Shown here piece after piece: positions 1-7,662 of a DNA stretch of 39,413 nt. The stretch lies in contig JAFSGW010000061.1 of assembly GCA_017440585.1 (NCBI GenBank), forward strand, positions 1-39,413. The letters run 5' to 3'. The notes under the pieces are model-generated. The model saw only the letters and a program-made list of their open reading frames with translations. It did no database searches and was not told the DNA's origin. Both the position numbers and the translations under genes were made by a program. Position 1 is the first letter of the stretch. Every line of letters begins with the position of its first letter. The DNA is from Clostridia bacterium (lineage in GTDB: Bacteria > Bacillota > Clostridia > UMGS1883).

Positions 1-223
1 GCGTCAGCGTCTGCGTCAGCATCTGCGTCAGCATCTGCGTCAGCGTCAGCGTCAGCGTCTGCGTCTGCGTCAGCATCTGCGTCTGCGTCAGCGTCAGCGT
101 CTGCATCTGCGTCAGCGTCAGCGTCTGCGTCTGCATCTGCGTCAGCGTCTGCGTCTGCGTCAGCGTCAGCATCTGCGTCAGCGTCAGCGTCTGCGTCAGC
201 ATCTGCGTCAGCATCTGCGTCGC
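1..223 (-). repeat. Hexanucleotide repeat array coding (Ala-Asp)n
   Basis: About 37 six-base units on the plus strand (gcgtca, gcgtct, gcatct) run from the window edge to 223. On the minus strand they read as alternating GCT/GCA (Ala) and GAC/GAT (Asp) in the frame of the upstream gene. Only three of the four codon pairs occur: GCT followed by GAT is absent. The array continues past the left edge, so its true length is unknown. It probably acts as an acidic linker or wall-spanning tail and may vary in length by slippage. Confidence 0.95.
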
Positions 224-2201
224 CTTCACCATCAAGTGTAACTACAAGATTCTGAACTACGATTGTACCACCGTTTGCACCGTTATCAAGAACGGAGATA
301 GTGTCAAGTGTTTCAGCTGTTGTTCTAACAGCAAGGTCAGCCTTTTCAGCAACTACAGTGCCTTCAGCATCTGTAACAACTGCACTATATGTACCTGCTG
401 TGTTATCAATTGTCATTACAACGTGGTATGTGTTACCATGTGTGGAAACTGCAAATTCTTCGTTAACGCTACCATTACGCAACTTAATAACTTCAGCACC
501 AATATTCATCTGTGCTACTGCAGCACCGAAATGAGTACCGTCAACAAAGTTTTCACCGTTACCAATAAGAACGCCTGCATCACCGGCATTGATAACAACT
601 ACATCAAATGTAACTGTACCCTTGTCTGTGATAACTTCGGGAAGTGCAAATTCAGCAGCATCAACCTGCTTGTTTGCAGCAACAAGACCTTCATAAACTA
701 CTTCAAGTTCAACTGCAGCTGTAAGGTTAGCAGCATCAACTGTGATTGTAGCTTCGGGAGCCTTGTAGATAGCTGTTGTGTTGTAGTAGTTAAATGCAGG
801 AACTGCAACTACTGCACCGTCAACGCCATCAACTGTAGCTGTGCCAACTTCTGCACCGCCAACTGTGTAGCTAACTGTAACTGTTTCAACCTTAACACAT
901 GCTACTTCTACTACATCACCGTCAACAACTGTAGCTTCCTTAGCGGGAGCCTGGTACTTAACGCCTGCTACTTCGAAGATTTCTTCAGCAACAGAAACTG
1001 TAGCACCAACTTCAGCTGTCTTGGGAACTTCCTTAAGTGTGTTGCCTTCAGCGTCAACATACTTAAATGTTACTGTACCGGATGTTTCAGGTGTCTTGTC
1101 AATAACCTTTACGTTCTTAACATTGTATGCACCTGTTTCGCCGCCACCGTTCTGGCTAAGAACCATAGAGTCAACGACATCCTGGTCTACACGGAATGCC
1201 ATGTTGGAACCGGAGTAAACTTCTGTTTCACCTGTTGTAACTGTTACGCCCCAAACATTGTTGATAAGGTCAACGTTTACTACAAAGTGGTAAACTGTGT
1301 TCTTCTCAAGAGCCTTACCTGTATCAACTGTGGAACCATTACGTACCTTAAGGGTAGCATCGGGCTTCATCATAACTGTAGAAGAACCGAAGTGGTTGTT
1401 ATTTGTAACTGTGTCACCCTTGGAAAGAGCAAGGAGGGAGTCACCCTGGTTGCCTGTGATTTCGAGATCGAATTCAACATCAGCAACACCGGAGATAGCA
1501 GCGGGAAGCTTGAAGATACCATCTGTATCAGCTGTGTTATCATCAGCATCAGCTGCATAAGCGGGCTGACCGGAAACGTTGTACCAAACAACATCCTGCT
1601 TCTTTTCGATACCTGCCAATGTAACTGCACCGTTAGTAACGTTAGATTCCGCAACACCTTCACCATAGTAGTGCTTACACTGACCAAATGTGAAGTAGAA
1701 ATCATCAAAAGTATAACCTTCGTTAAGAACAAAAGCTACTGTAAAGATTGTATAGTCTGTAGTTGCAATAGCACCTGTTTCAACACCATCATTGTTGGGG
1801 TTGATGAAAACTGCTACTTCTACTTCACCTGCTGCGATATCAGTAATAATCTTGTCATACTTACCGGAACCAACGTATTCTTCGTCATCCCACTTGTAAG
1901 AATTAGGAATATTTACTGCCTGAGCTGTTGATGTAGCTACTGCGACATTGCTACCGCCATATCTTGCAAGAGAAGCTACCTCTGTAGGCCAAGAGAATTC
2001 TGTAGCACCAGACAAGAACTCGCCTGTGCTGATGTCCTTAGCAGCAACTTCAACGAAAAATCTTTCTCCTGCTACAGGAACTGTTTCGCCTTTAAGTGTT
2101 GCTGTTACTGTTGCTGTAGGTTCACCTTCTGCCATTACAGGAACGGCAATCATTGTGAAAACAAGCATAACGGACAACATTAAAGAAATAAACTTTTTCA
2201 T
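1..2201 (-). CDS. Secreted cohesin-like/beta-domain protein with Ala-Asp repeat tail (partial, 3' end outside window)
   Basis: The frame is open from the ATG at 2201 to the window edge, about 733 codons with no stop. A signal peptide ([15 protein letters not shown]..., cut near residue 22) marks export. Residues about 23-190 resemble a cohesin-type beta sandwich: a [12 protein letters not shown] strand, then [13 protein letters not shown], and a closing NGAVTLAG. Two later domains, about 240-366 and 524-655, are related to each other ([12 protein letters not shown] against [12 protein letters not shown], followed by [10 protein letters not shown] against TYHVVMTID) and look like a laminin-G or concanavalin-type fold. 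Between them are MucBP-like strands ([11 protein letters not shown]). From about residue 660 the protein is pure Ala-Asp to the edge. The gene follows the dockerin gene by 50 bp behind an AAAGGA ribosome site, so the two are probably co-transcribed. The cohesin assignment is by eye and uncertain; the secreted repeat architecture is certain. Confidence 0.8.
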   Translation of the reverse strand, partial: MKKFISLMLSVMLVFTMIAVPVMAEGEPTATVTATLKGETVPVAGERFFVEVAAKDISTGEFLSGATEFSWPTEVASLARYGGSNVAVATSTAQAVNIPNSYKWDDEEYVGSGKYDKIITDIAAGEVEVAVFINPNNDGVETGAIATTDYTIFTVAFVLNEGYTFDDFYFTFGQCKHYYGEGVAESNVTNGAVTLAGIEKKQDVVWYNVSGQPAYAADADDNTADTDGIFKLPAAISGVADVEFDLEITGNQGDSLLALSKGDTVTNNNHFGSSTVMMKPDATLKVRNGSTVDTGKALEKNTVYHFVVNVDLINNVWGVTVTTGETEVYSGSNMAFRVDQDVVDSMVLSQNGGGETGAYNVKNVKVIDKTPETSGTVTFKYVDAEGNTLKEVPKTAEVGATVSVAEEIFEVAGVKYQAPAKEATVVDGDVVEVACVKVETVTVSYTVGGAEVGTATVDGVDGAVVAVPAFNYYNTTAIYKAPEATITVDAANLTAAVELEVVYEGLVAANKQVDAAEFALPEVITDKGTVTFDVVVINAGDAGVLIGNGENFVDGTHFGAAVAQMNIGAEVIKLRNGSVNEEFAVSTHGNTYHVVMTIDNTAGTYSAVVTDAEGTVVAEKADLAVRTTAETLDTISVLDNGANGGTIVVQNLVVTLDGEGDADADADADADADADADADADADADADADADADADADADADADADADADADADADADADADADADADADADAD

Positions 2202-2251
2202 AATTTCGTACGTCCTTTCTTTTTCCTTTCGAATAATTTCAAATTTTAAAA

Positions 2252-3043
2252 TTATTCTGCATAGTTAGCTCTGTAATTACCAAGAAGAGTCTGTAATTCT
2301 GTGAAGTCAACAACGCCATCGTCGTTCATGTCGTATTCTGCAACATTTCCTCTGTAGTTATTAAGAAGAGCCTGTAAGTCAGTAAAGTCGATTGCACCAT
2401 CGTTGGAAAGGTCACCACCGAGGAGTGTAATCGCACCAAGGTTTACTTCTGCTGCATTAGCTGCAACGTTTTCGTATGTCTTGTAAAGGTAACCAGCTTT
2501 ACCAAGAACAACTTTGTATGTACCCTGACCTACTTCGATTGCATATGTACCGTCAGCCTTAACTGTACCGTTTACAGAAACGTTGGATGCATCTGTAGCA
2601 ACAGCTGTTGCCTTTGTAGCATCACCAAGTACTGTGATAGTACCGATAATCTTCTTGGTATCAAATGAGAAGGAAGTATCTTCGGGTGCATCAACACCTG
2701 TACCGCCTACATATACATCATATGTACCCTGGCGGTCAGCTTCGAGGAGCTTGAATGTGTAAGTAACGGTTGTGTCATTAACAGCTTCCTGATCGATATA
2801 CTTGATATCGGAATCCTGAAGTGTTGCAAGAGCGGTACCGGACTTAACAACAAGCACTGTGGACTGCTGAGCTGCTTCAGGGGAACCATATTCCACTGTA
2901 ACGGAAATTGTTCTGCCTGCATCAGCTGCAACGCCTGCTTCAACGCTCTCAATTGTAGCTGCTGAAGCAACTGCCATCATAGCAAAGAACACTGTAAGTG
3001 TCAATGCCATAACGAGAAGAATTTTGCTGAGTTTCTTCATCAT
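2252..3043 (-). CDS. Secreted dockerin type I protein
   Basis: This 263-residue protein starts with a clear signal peptide ([20 protein letters not shown], cleavage after ASA near residue 28). A middle beta region (about 30-130) of unknown fold is followed at about 130-205 by a carboxypeptidase-regulatory-like strand pattern ([20 protein letters not shown]). Residues 208-263 are a dockerin with two calcium-loop repeats, [17 protein letters not shown] and [17 protein letters not shown]. Dockerins bind cohesin modules and attach proteins to cellulosome-like complexes; here the docked cargo is not an enzyme that I recognise. The downstream gene in the same operon has a cohesin-like region, so the two products could be partners (inference). 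An AAAGGAG site lies 5 bp before the ATG. A second ATG one codon downstream is also possible. Confidence 0.88.
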   Translation of the reverse strand: MMKKLSKILLVMALTLTVFFAMMAVASAATIESVEAGVAADAGRTISVTVEYGSPEAAQQSTVLVVKSGTALATLQDSDIKYIDQEAVNDTTVTYTFKLLEADRQGTYDVYVGGTGVDAPEDTSFSFDTKKIIGTITVLGDATKATAVATDASNVSVNGTVKADGTYAIEVGQGTYKVVLGKAGYLYKTYENVAANAAEVNLGAITLLGGDLSNDGAIDFTDLQALLNNYRGNVAEYDMNDDGVVDFTELQTLLGNYRANYAE

Positions 3044-3153
3044 TTTGTCTCCTTTCAGGAAAAATAAATTTTTTGTGTTGCCAAAGCGTTTTTCTCTTCG
3101 GTTGTAACTGCAAATAGCAATCCGCCCAATCTATACTTTGGCATTATTCACAT
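3044..3153 (-). promoter_or_regulatory. Long 5' leader of dockerin operon with distant pairing arms
   Basis: The predicted leader holds GCCAAAG near its 5' side and CTTTGGC about 50 bases later, which could close a long stem around a purine-rich loop (AACCGAAGAGAAAAACG). I tried to match it to cyclic-di-GMP and other riboswitch cores without success. It is noted only as a possible structured leader. Confidence 0.3.
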
Positions 3154-3159
3154 ACATAC

Positions 3160-3187
3160 AGTATAACACAAAATATATAATTTTCAA
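3160..3187 (-). promoter_or_regulatory. Candidate sigma-A promoter for the dockerin operon
   Basis: On the minus strand TTGAAA (3187-3182) and TATACT (3165-3160) are separated by 16 bp. Transcription would start near 3153 and leave a leader of about 110 bases before the dockerin start codon. Confidence 0.6.
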
Positions 3188-3235
3188 GATGTTTTTTATA
3201 AATTTTTTGTGTTTTTCGTGACATTTTTATCCACT

Positions 3236-3273
3236 TCGTACAAAAGGGCAATATGCTCGTACAAAAGGGCAAT
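3236..3273. repeat. Two direct 17-bp repeats
   Basis: TCGTACAAAAGGGCAAT occurs at 3236-3252 and again at 3257-3273, a 21-bp period (about two helical turns). They lie 50-90 bp upstream of the -35 of the dockerin promoter, so they could be tandem activator or operator sites. The function is inferred from position only. Confidence 0.65.
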
Positions 3274-3295
3274 TTATCTATGCACAATCGCTTTA

Positions 3296-3390
3296 TTAAT
3301 TATTCATTTTCCCTTTAACGGTGGTTATTGATGAAATAAGCTTTCTTCGTATAGTTCCGCACTTATTACACAATCCATCATACAAAACTT
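3296..3390 (-). pseudogene. 3' remnant of a four-helix-bundle protein gene
   Basis: The minus strand reads CNKCGTIRRKLISSITTVKG and then a stop at 3298-3296. This matches SSKCGTIRRKLIASIMTLKN at the C-terminus of the intact four-helix-bundle gene at 5205-5573, and the DNA is also clearly alike over about 45 bp. No start codon or N-terminal two-thirds is present; the remnant runs straight into the palindromic element at 3391. The order and orientation (gene, then element) are the same as in the intact unit, so this copy looks like an internally deleted version of it. Confidence 0.72.
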
Positions 3391-3569
3391 TTCTGCGATA
3401 TATTTGCTCCGCAAATGCGATATAACTCAGCTTCGCCTCGTTGCGATATAGGTTCGCTCTGCTCCCCTGCGATATGATATAAATCCCCTACGCCCCGCAG
3501 GGCATATCGCGCCGCAGGCATATCGCGTCAGTAAGACATATCGCAAATCCGCAAGGATTTATATCGCCG
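3391..3569. mobile_element. 179-bp ATATCGC palindromic element, copy 1
   Basis: The element has four GCGATAT motifs on its left half and four ATATCGC motifs on its right half, forming a large imperfect palindrome. It also holds small hairpins (ATTTGCTCCGCAAAT and AAATCCGCAAGGATTT). It aligns end to end with the copy at 5586-5764, with differences concentrated in the middle. It sits between the four-helix-bundle remnant and the stop codon of the COG2509 flavoprotein gene. There is no coding capacity of its own; it is likely a non-autonomous mobile or structured RNA element. Confidence 0.85.
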
Positions 3570-3570
3570 A

Positions 3571-3623
3571 CGGAATAAAAATCTGAAAAATGCTATTCGC
3601 ATTTTTCTCCGATTTTTATTCCG
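3571..3623. repeat. Junction hairpin: inverted copy of the flavoprotein gene 3' end
   Basis: The left arm 3571-3593 and right arm 3599-3623 pair over 9 + 13 bases with only a 1-versus-3-base bulge and a 5-base loop, and the outer two base pairs (3569-3570 with 3624-3625) also match. The right arm is coding sequence for VDGIKIGEKC of the COG2509 protein; the left arm lies outside the gene, directly after the palindromic element. The stop codon falls in the loop. It may end transcription, although there is no long T tract. Confidence 0.85.
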
Positions 3624-5143
3624 TCCACCGCCGCACTCATTATACCGCCGGCATAGCCTGCGCCCTCTCCGCAGGGGTACAATCCTTTTATATAAGAAGA
3701 AAAGCCTTCATTACGTATTATCCTCACAGGAGAGCTGCTTCTTGTTTCAACGCCCGTAAGAACGCTGTCGGGATGGTTGAAGCATTTTATCTTTTTCCCG
3801 AAGCCCTCAATGGCATCCTTCAAGCCCTCGCTTACAAAGATAGGCAAAAGCCTGTTCAAATCAGAACCCGTAACCCCCGGCTCATAGGTAGGTGTAACAT
3901 TTCCAAACTGCTCCGTTCTCTTCCCGTTAAAAAAGTCCCCCACTCTCTGGCAGGGAGCCTTATAGCTTGCCCCTGCCTGGTAAAAGGCACTTTTTTCAAG
4001 CTTTCTCTGAAAATACATACCGCTTAAAACGTCACTTCCGTCAAAGTCCTCAGGATAAAGAGAAACTAAAAGTGCACTGTTACTGTTTTGACCGTTACGG
4101 GCAAAGTTACTCATTCCGTTCGTAACAACGCCTTCCTCTTCACTGCCCGATGCCACCACAAAGCCACCGGGGCACATGCAGAAGGTGTAAACCCCTCGCC
4201 CGTTTCTGTCCTTCACATTCATTTTATAGTCAGCCGCTTCCATCAGGGGTGCAAAATCGCCGTACTGGGCAAAATCAATGTCCTCTCTTTTATGCTCAAT
4301 TCGCACGCCAACGGAAAATGGCTTTCTTTCCATGGGAATGTTAAGCCTCTGTATCAGTTTAAAGGTATCTCTTGCACTGTGACCAACGGCTAAAATAAGG
4401 GTTTTTGTTTCAAAATCCCCGAGGGTTGTTTTAATGCCCTTTACCGCATTGTTTTCAATAATAATATCATCCATACGGCAGTTAAAGAAAAACTCACCGC
4501 CCATGGAAACTATTTTCTTCCTTATATTAACAACCATTTCACGAAGCATATCAGTTCCAACGTGAGGCTTTGCCTTATAAAGTATTTCACGGGGTGCCCC
4601 AGCCTCTGCCATTTCCTCTAAAACCTTTCTCTGCCTTACATCCTTTGTGCCCGTGTTAAGCTTACCGTCGGAAAATGTGCCTGCACCACCTTCACCGAAC
4701 TGCACATTGCTTTCCGTGTTGAGAACCCCCGTTTTCCAGAACTTTTCCACGCTTTTCATCCGCTCTTCCACACATTCTCCACGCTCTATCACAATGGGTT
4801 TTGCGCCACGGTAAGCAAGTATAAGTGCACAGAAAAGCCCTGCAGGGCCTGCTCCCACCACAATGGGTCGGTGCTCACCACGCCACACCGTAGGGTACTC
4901 ATATTCATAATTTTCGCAACGTGACACGCCCTCACGTCCGTAATAACGGCGTTCGTCCTTTACCTCCACGTCAAACACGCCAACGTAAAAAACGTCCTTT
5001 TTATTTCTCGCATCAACAGACAGCTTAACCTCACAAAAGCTCTCAATATCTAAAGAAGGTGCCTTTATTTTGCCTGCTATCGCCTCTATTACGTCGCCAC
5101 GGGTGTACCCGGGCTTTAACTTAATATTGTTAACTCGTATCAT
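3593..5143 (-). CDS. FAD-dependent dehydrogenase, COG2509 family
   Basis: A 516-residue soluble flavoprotein. Residues 1-65 form the N-terminal alpha/beta domain typical of this family. A dinucleotide-binding motif VVGAGPAGLFCALILAYRG lies at about 95-113, followed by a long FAD domain with VQFGEGGAGTFSDGKLNTG and a C-terminal closing motif GLYPCGEGAGYAGGIMSAAVDG that contacts the flavin. The family's substrate is not established. Length and ends are normal for the family. The ATG at 5143 has only a weak ribosome site (GACGAG). Its last codons are copied in inverted form beyond the stop, next to the palindromic element, so the C-terminus may have been slightly altered by the insertion. Confidence 0.9.
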   Translation of the reverse strand: MIRVNNIKLKPGYTRGDVIEAIAGKIKAPSLDIESFCEVKLSVDARNKKDVFYVGVFDVEVKDERRYYGREGVSRCENYEYEYPTVWRGEHRPIVVGAGPAGLFCALILAYRGAKPIVIERGECVEERMKSVEKFWKTGVLNTESNVQFGEGGAGTFSDGKLNTGTKDVRQRKVLEEMAEAGAPREILYKAKPHVGTDMLREMVVNIRKKIVSMGGEFFFNCRMDDIIIENNAVKGIKTTLGDFETKTLILAVGHSARDTFKLIQRLNIPMERKPFSVGVRIEHKREDIDFAQYGDFAPLMEAADYKMNVKDRNGRGVYTFCMCPGGFVVASGSEEEGVVTNGMSNFARNGQNSNSALLVSLYPEDFDGSDVLSGMYFQRKLEKSAFYQAGASYKAPCQRVGDFFNGKRTEQFGNVTPTYEPGVTGSDLNRLLPIFVSEGLKDAIEGFGKKIKCFNHPDSVLTGVETRSSSPVRIIRNEGFSSYIKGLYPCGEGAGYAGGIMSAAVDGIKIGEKCE

Positions 5144-5168
5144 GTTTTTTCACTCGTCCTTATCAAAT

Positions 5169-5196
5169 CGGGCGGATATAGAATCCGCCCCTACAA
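5169..5196. repeat. GGGCGGAT...ATCCGCCC hairpin repeat
   Basis: GGGCGGAT (5170-5177) and ATCCGCCC (5183-5190) form an 8-bp stem with a 5-base loop, followed by CTACAAA. It lies between the four-helix-bundle gene and the COG2509 start codon. It has the look of a short dispersed hairpin repeat, and may be the far boundary of the four-helix-bundle unit, but copy 1 lacks an obvious match. Confidence 0.6.
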
Positions 5197-5204
5197 ACAA
5201 CATA

Positions 5205-5573
5205 TTAATATTTCGCCGCACTCTTGCCTGCAATTTTATTTTTCAGTGTCATTATTGATGCAATCAGCTTTCTCCTTATAGTTCCACACTTACTGCTCAA
5301 CTTTTTATATGTATCCTCATCAATCGCACTGATTTTAACCAAAACTTCCAGCCAATACTCTGTTTCGTAGCATTCTTTCAACGAAATCTCTAATTTGCTC
5401 ACGAAATCCGCATTACTTTGAGAATACTTTGCCTCATGAGCATTTGCACCAATCGAAGAACACGCCCTTAAAAGCTGGCTTGTAAAAACTGGTCTTCCCT
5501 TAATTTTATCGCACATTTCCACCATTTCAACTGTCAGCTCTACTGCTAATTCCTTAATTGTCTTTTCACTCAT
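5205..5573 (-). CDS. Four helix bundle protein (23S rRNA intervening-sequence / Avd-like family)
   Basis: A 122-residue protein with the features of the TIGR02436 four-helix-bundle family: KELAVELTVEMVEMCDKIKG (helix 1), TSQLLRACSSIGANAHEAKYSQSNADF (helix 2 with the conserved SIGAN.AEA-type stretch), KLEISLKECYETEYWLEVLV (helix 3), and SSKCGTIRRKLIASIMTLKN (helix 4). Relatives are encoded in 23S rRNA intervening sequences and resemble the Avd accessory protein of diversity-generating retroelements; they are basic and are thought to bind nucleic acid. I chose the ATG at 5573 because the reading frame upstream of it lies inside the palindromic element; AAAGGG precedes it. The gene begins 13 bp from that element, and a decayed relative sits beside the other copy, so gene and element probably form one mobile unit. 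Confidence 0.88.
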   Translation of the reverse strand: MSEKTIKELAVELTVEMVEMCDKIKGRPVFTSQLLRACSSIGANAHEAKYSQSNADFVSKLEISLKECYETEYWLEVLVKISAIDEDTYKKLSSKCGTIRRKLIASIMTLKNKIAGKSAAKY

Positions 5574-5585
5574 TTTTCCATCCCT

Positions 5586-5764
5586 TTCTGCGATATATTT
5601 GCTCCGCAAATGCGATATAACTCAGCTCCGCCTCATCGCGATATAGGCTCGCCTGACTCGCCTGCGATATGATATAAATCCTTACGCCCCGCAGGGCATA
5701 TCGCACCATAGGTATATCGCTCCCGATTGGGAATATCGCAAATCCGCAAGGATTTATATCGCCG
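5586..5764. mobile_element. 179-bp ATATCGC palindromic element, copy 2
   Basis: Same length and order of motifs as copy 1 at 3391-3569, with the outer 50-60 bp on each side nearly identical. The start codon of the four-helix-bundle gene is 13 bp to its left. Its right end supplies the stop codon (5756-5754) of the BaiN-like flavoprotein gene, so it was inserted into or at the very end of that gene. Confidence 0.85.
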
Positions 5765-6968
5765 TTTTCTTGCAGGCACTCTTGCCTGCAAGAAAACCCG
5801 TCGCCCACGCCCAATGCAGATTATAGCCTCCGCAGATTGCATCAACGTCAAGGATTTCCCCTGCGGCATACAAATTCGGCACAAGCTTTGACTCCATTGT
5901 ATCAGGGTTAAAGCCCTCCGTCTCAATACCGCCTGCCGAAACCTGGGCATTGTTAAAGCCGTTGTCGCCCGTAACGGTCAGTTTAAGCTTTTTTAAAAAA
6001 TCCGTGCATTTACGGATATTTTCATCTGTAAAGTTTTTCGCCTTTACAGCAACAGAAGCCACTCCTGCCGCCTTCAGCATGGGCACGGCTATTTTTTTAT
6101 TCACCATTCCCGAAAACAGCTCACAGCCTTCTCTCTCGGGCATTTTGTAAACTCTTTGGTAAATTTCACCCATCACCTCGTCATAGTTAAGGGACGGAAG
6201 CATATCAACCACCATTGTCATGCCACGCTCATAAAAGCGTGAAACCTGCATAACGGGAATGCCCGACAAGCCGTAGTCTGTAAAAAGAACCTCGCCGTAA
6301 TCAGAGGCAACCGCACTTTTTTTGTCCATAAGGGTTACACGGGCATACACCTTTACCCCTTTTAGCCCCTTTATTTTGTCTGTTTCTGTTTTAAGGCTTA
6401 CAAGGGCAGGCTTTGTTTTCGTCATTTTATGCCCGAACTTTTCCAAAAGCTTGTAGCCCGAGCCGTCACTGCCTAAATTGGGCTGTGCCATACCGCCCGT
6501 TGCAACAATAACCTTTTTTGCGCAAAGGTCATTCACATAAAACTCGCCACCGTTTCCAACCTCAATGCTCGAGACGAAGGTATCGGTTATAAAATCCACA
6601 CCATTTTCAATAAGGTACAGTCTTAAACAATCCGCAATGGCACTTGCCTGGTTGCTTATGGGGTAAACTCTTCCGTCCTCAACACGGTGCATTATGCCAA
6701 GCTCATAAAAAAATGCAAGTGCATCCTCTGTGCCAAACTTATCAAGAACGCTTTCAACAAAAGCTTTTTCTCCGTAAAAATAATCGGATTTTATATCCAT
6801 GTTAGTATAATTGCACCGTCCGTTACCCGTAGCATGAATTTTCTTTGCAATACGGTCGTTTTTTTCAACAACGCCGATTGTAATTTCACTATTCTCTTTT
6901 CTTGCAGAAACGGCGGCCGCAAGTCCTGCCGCGCCGCCGCCAATGATTAAAACATCATATCTTTTCAT
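5754..6968 (-). CDS. NAD(P)/FAD-dependent oxidoreductase, HI0933/BaiN family
   Basis: A 404-residue flavoprotein. The N-terminal FAD-binding motif is VLIIGGGAAGLAAAVSA (residues 5-21), followed by KIHATGNGRCNYTN (about 42-56), VIVATGGMAQPNLGSDGSGY mid-protein, and a C-terminal GEILDVDAICGGYNLHWAWATGFLAG. The family includes bile-acid 3-dehydro-4-reductase-like proteins, but no substrate can be assigned here. The ATG at 6968 is preferred over a GTG at 6977 because of the AGAAG spacing; either way it abuts the plsY stop. The final residues CKKTAI and the stop codon are encoded by the inverted copy and the palindromic element rather than by native sequence. Confidence 0.9.
   Translation of the reverse strand: MKRYDVLIIGGGAAGLAAAVSARKENSEITIGVVEKNDRIAKKIHATGNGRCNYTNMDIKSDYFYGEKAFVESVLDKFGTEDALAFFYELGIMHRVEDGRVYPISNQASAIADCLRLYLIENGVDFITDTFVSSIEVGNGGEFYVNDLCAKKVIVATGGMAQPNLGSDGSGYKLLEKFGHKMTKTKPALVSLKTETDKIKGLKGVKVYARVTLMDKKSAVASDYGEVLFTDYGLSGIPVMQVSRFYERGMTMVVDMLPSLNYDEVMGEIYQRVYKMPEREGCELFSGMVNKKIAVPMLKAAGVASVAVKAKNFTDENIRKCTDFLKKLKLTVTGDNGFNNAQVSAGGIETEGFNPDTMESKLVPNLYAAGEILDVDAICGGYNLHWAWATGFLAGKSACKKTAI
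5764..5797. repeat. Junction hairpin: inverted copy of the BaiN-like gene 3' end
   Basis: GTTTTCTTGCAGGCA (5764-5778) is the perfect reverse complement of 5783-5797, with a 4-base loop. The right arm encodes the native GFLAGKSA of the flavoprotein; the left arm lies next to the palindromic element and encodes CKKTA. There is no T tract, so it is not a standard terminator. The arrangement repeats that at 3571-3623. Confidence 0.92.
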
Positions 6969-6973
6969 GTAAA

Positions 6974-7648
6974 TCACTTCTTTTTGTAAAACATTGTAGA
7001 TTCTTCACCGTTACGGAGTCTCACAATATTTGTTCTGTGCTTGTAAATTGCAAGAATTGCAATGGCAAGTGTAATTACAAGAAGCCTTGCTTCACCGGGG
7101 TAAAGAAGAGCTGTAAATACAACAACATTCATTACTGCTACAATTGAGGAAAGGGACACATATCTGAACAATACCATCAAAAGCACAAATTCAACAAGTG
7201 CTATGCCTGTTGCCGCAGGGCTTATAACTAAAAGTGCACCTGCTGCTGTTGCAATACCCTTACCGCCTCTGAAGCCATAGTAAAGAGGGAAACAATGACC
7301 TGTAACTGCAAAGAATGCATATATGTACGCCATACAGTAAACTGTCTTGTAGTTAATGGGTAACCAGGGCTCCTTCGCTGCAAGAATAAGCACAAGAGGA
7401 ATTAAACAGCCCTTTAAAACGTCAAACAGCAATACCATAGCAGCCGCACCCTTGCCCATTGTGCGAAGGGTGTTTGTTGTGCCTGCATTACCGCTTCCCA
7501 TTTCTCTTATATCCTTACCCTTACCCTTTGAAAGGATAATGGAAAGGTTAACAGAGCCTATAAGGTAGCCCAATGCCGCCATAATAACAAAATACAAAAG
7601 GTTAATACTTGTTACATCTCTGATAACATTCTGCATCATTTCCATCAT
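6974..7648 (-). CDS. plsY: Glycerol-3-phosphate acyltransferase PlsY
   Basis: A 224-residue integral membrane enzyme that transfers the acyl group of acyl-phosphate to sn-glycerol-3-phosphate, the first step of phospholipid synthesis. The three conserved cytoplasmic motifs are present: GSVNLSIILSKGKGKDIREMGSGNAGTTN (about 31-59), GHCFPLYYGFRGGKGIA (about 117-133) and the C-terminal KHRTNIVRLRNGEE. About five to six membrane segments lie between them. Its start has GGAGAG upstream, 14 bp after der. Upstream in the operon lies an acyltransferase pair, and gpsA, which makes its substrate, is at 23550. Confidence 0.96.
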   Translation of the reverse strand: MMEMMQNVIRDVTSINLLYFVIMAALGYLIGSVNLSIILSKGKGKDIREMGSGNAGTTNTLRTMGKGAAAMVLLFDVLKGCLIPLVLILAAKEPWLPINYKTVYCMAYIYAFFAVTGHCFPLYYGFRGGKGIATAAGALLVISPAATGIALVEFVLLMVLFRYVSLSSIVAVMNVVVFTALLYPGEARLLVITLAIAILAIYKHRTNIVRLRNGEESTMFYKKK

Positions 7649-7662
7649 AATACTCTCTCCTT

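Noticed and set aside
1..223. A CRISPR array or tandem operator
   Set aside because: The units are six bases with no spacers and continue the frame of an exported protein as Ala-Asp.
423..1931. A 502-residue cysteine- and asparagine-rich plus-strand frame
   Set aside because: It is the shadow of the secreted beta-domain gene on the minus strand; composition is biased, there is no ribosome site, and the minus frame has a signal peptide and domain structure.
3044..3153. Cyclic-di-GMP riboswitch before the dockerin gene
   Set aside because: The conserved core segments could not be found in order; only a GTTACAACCGAAG-like fragment is similar, which is not enough.
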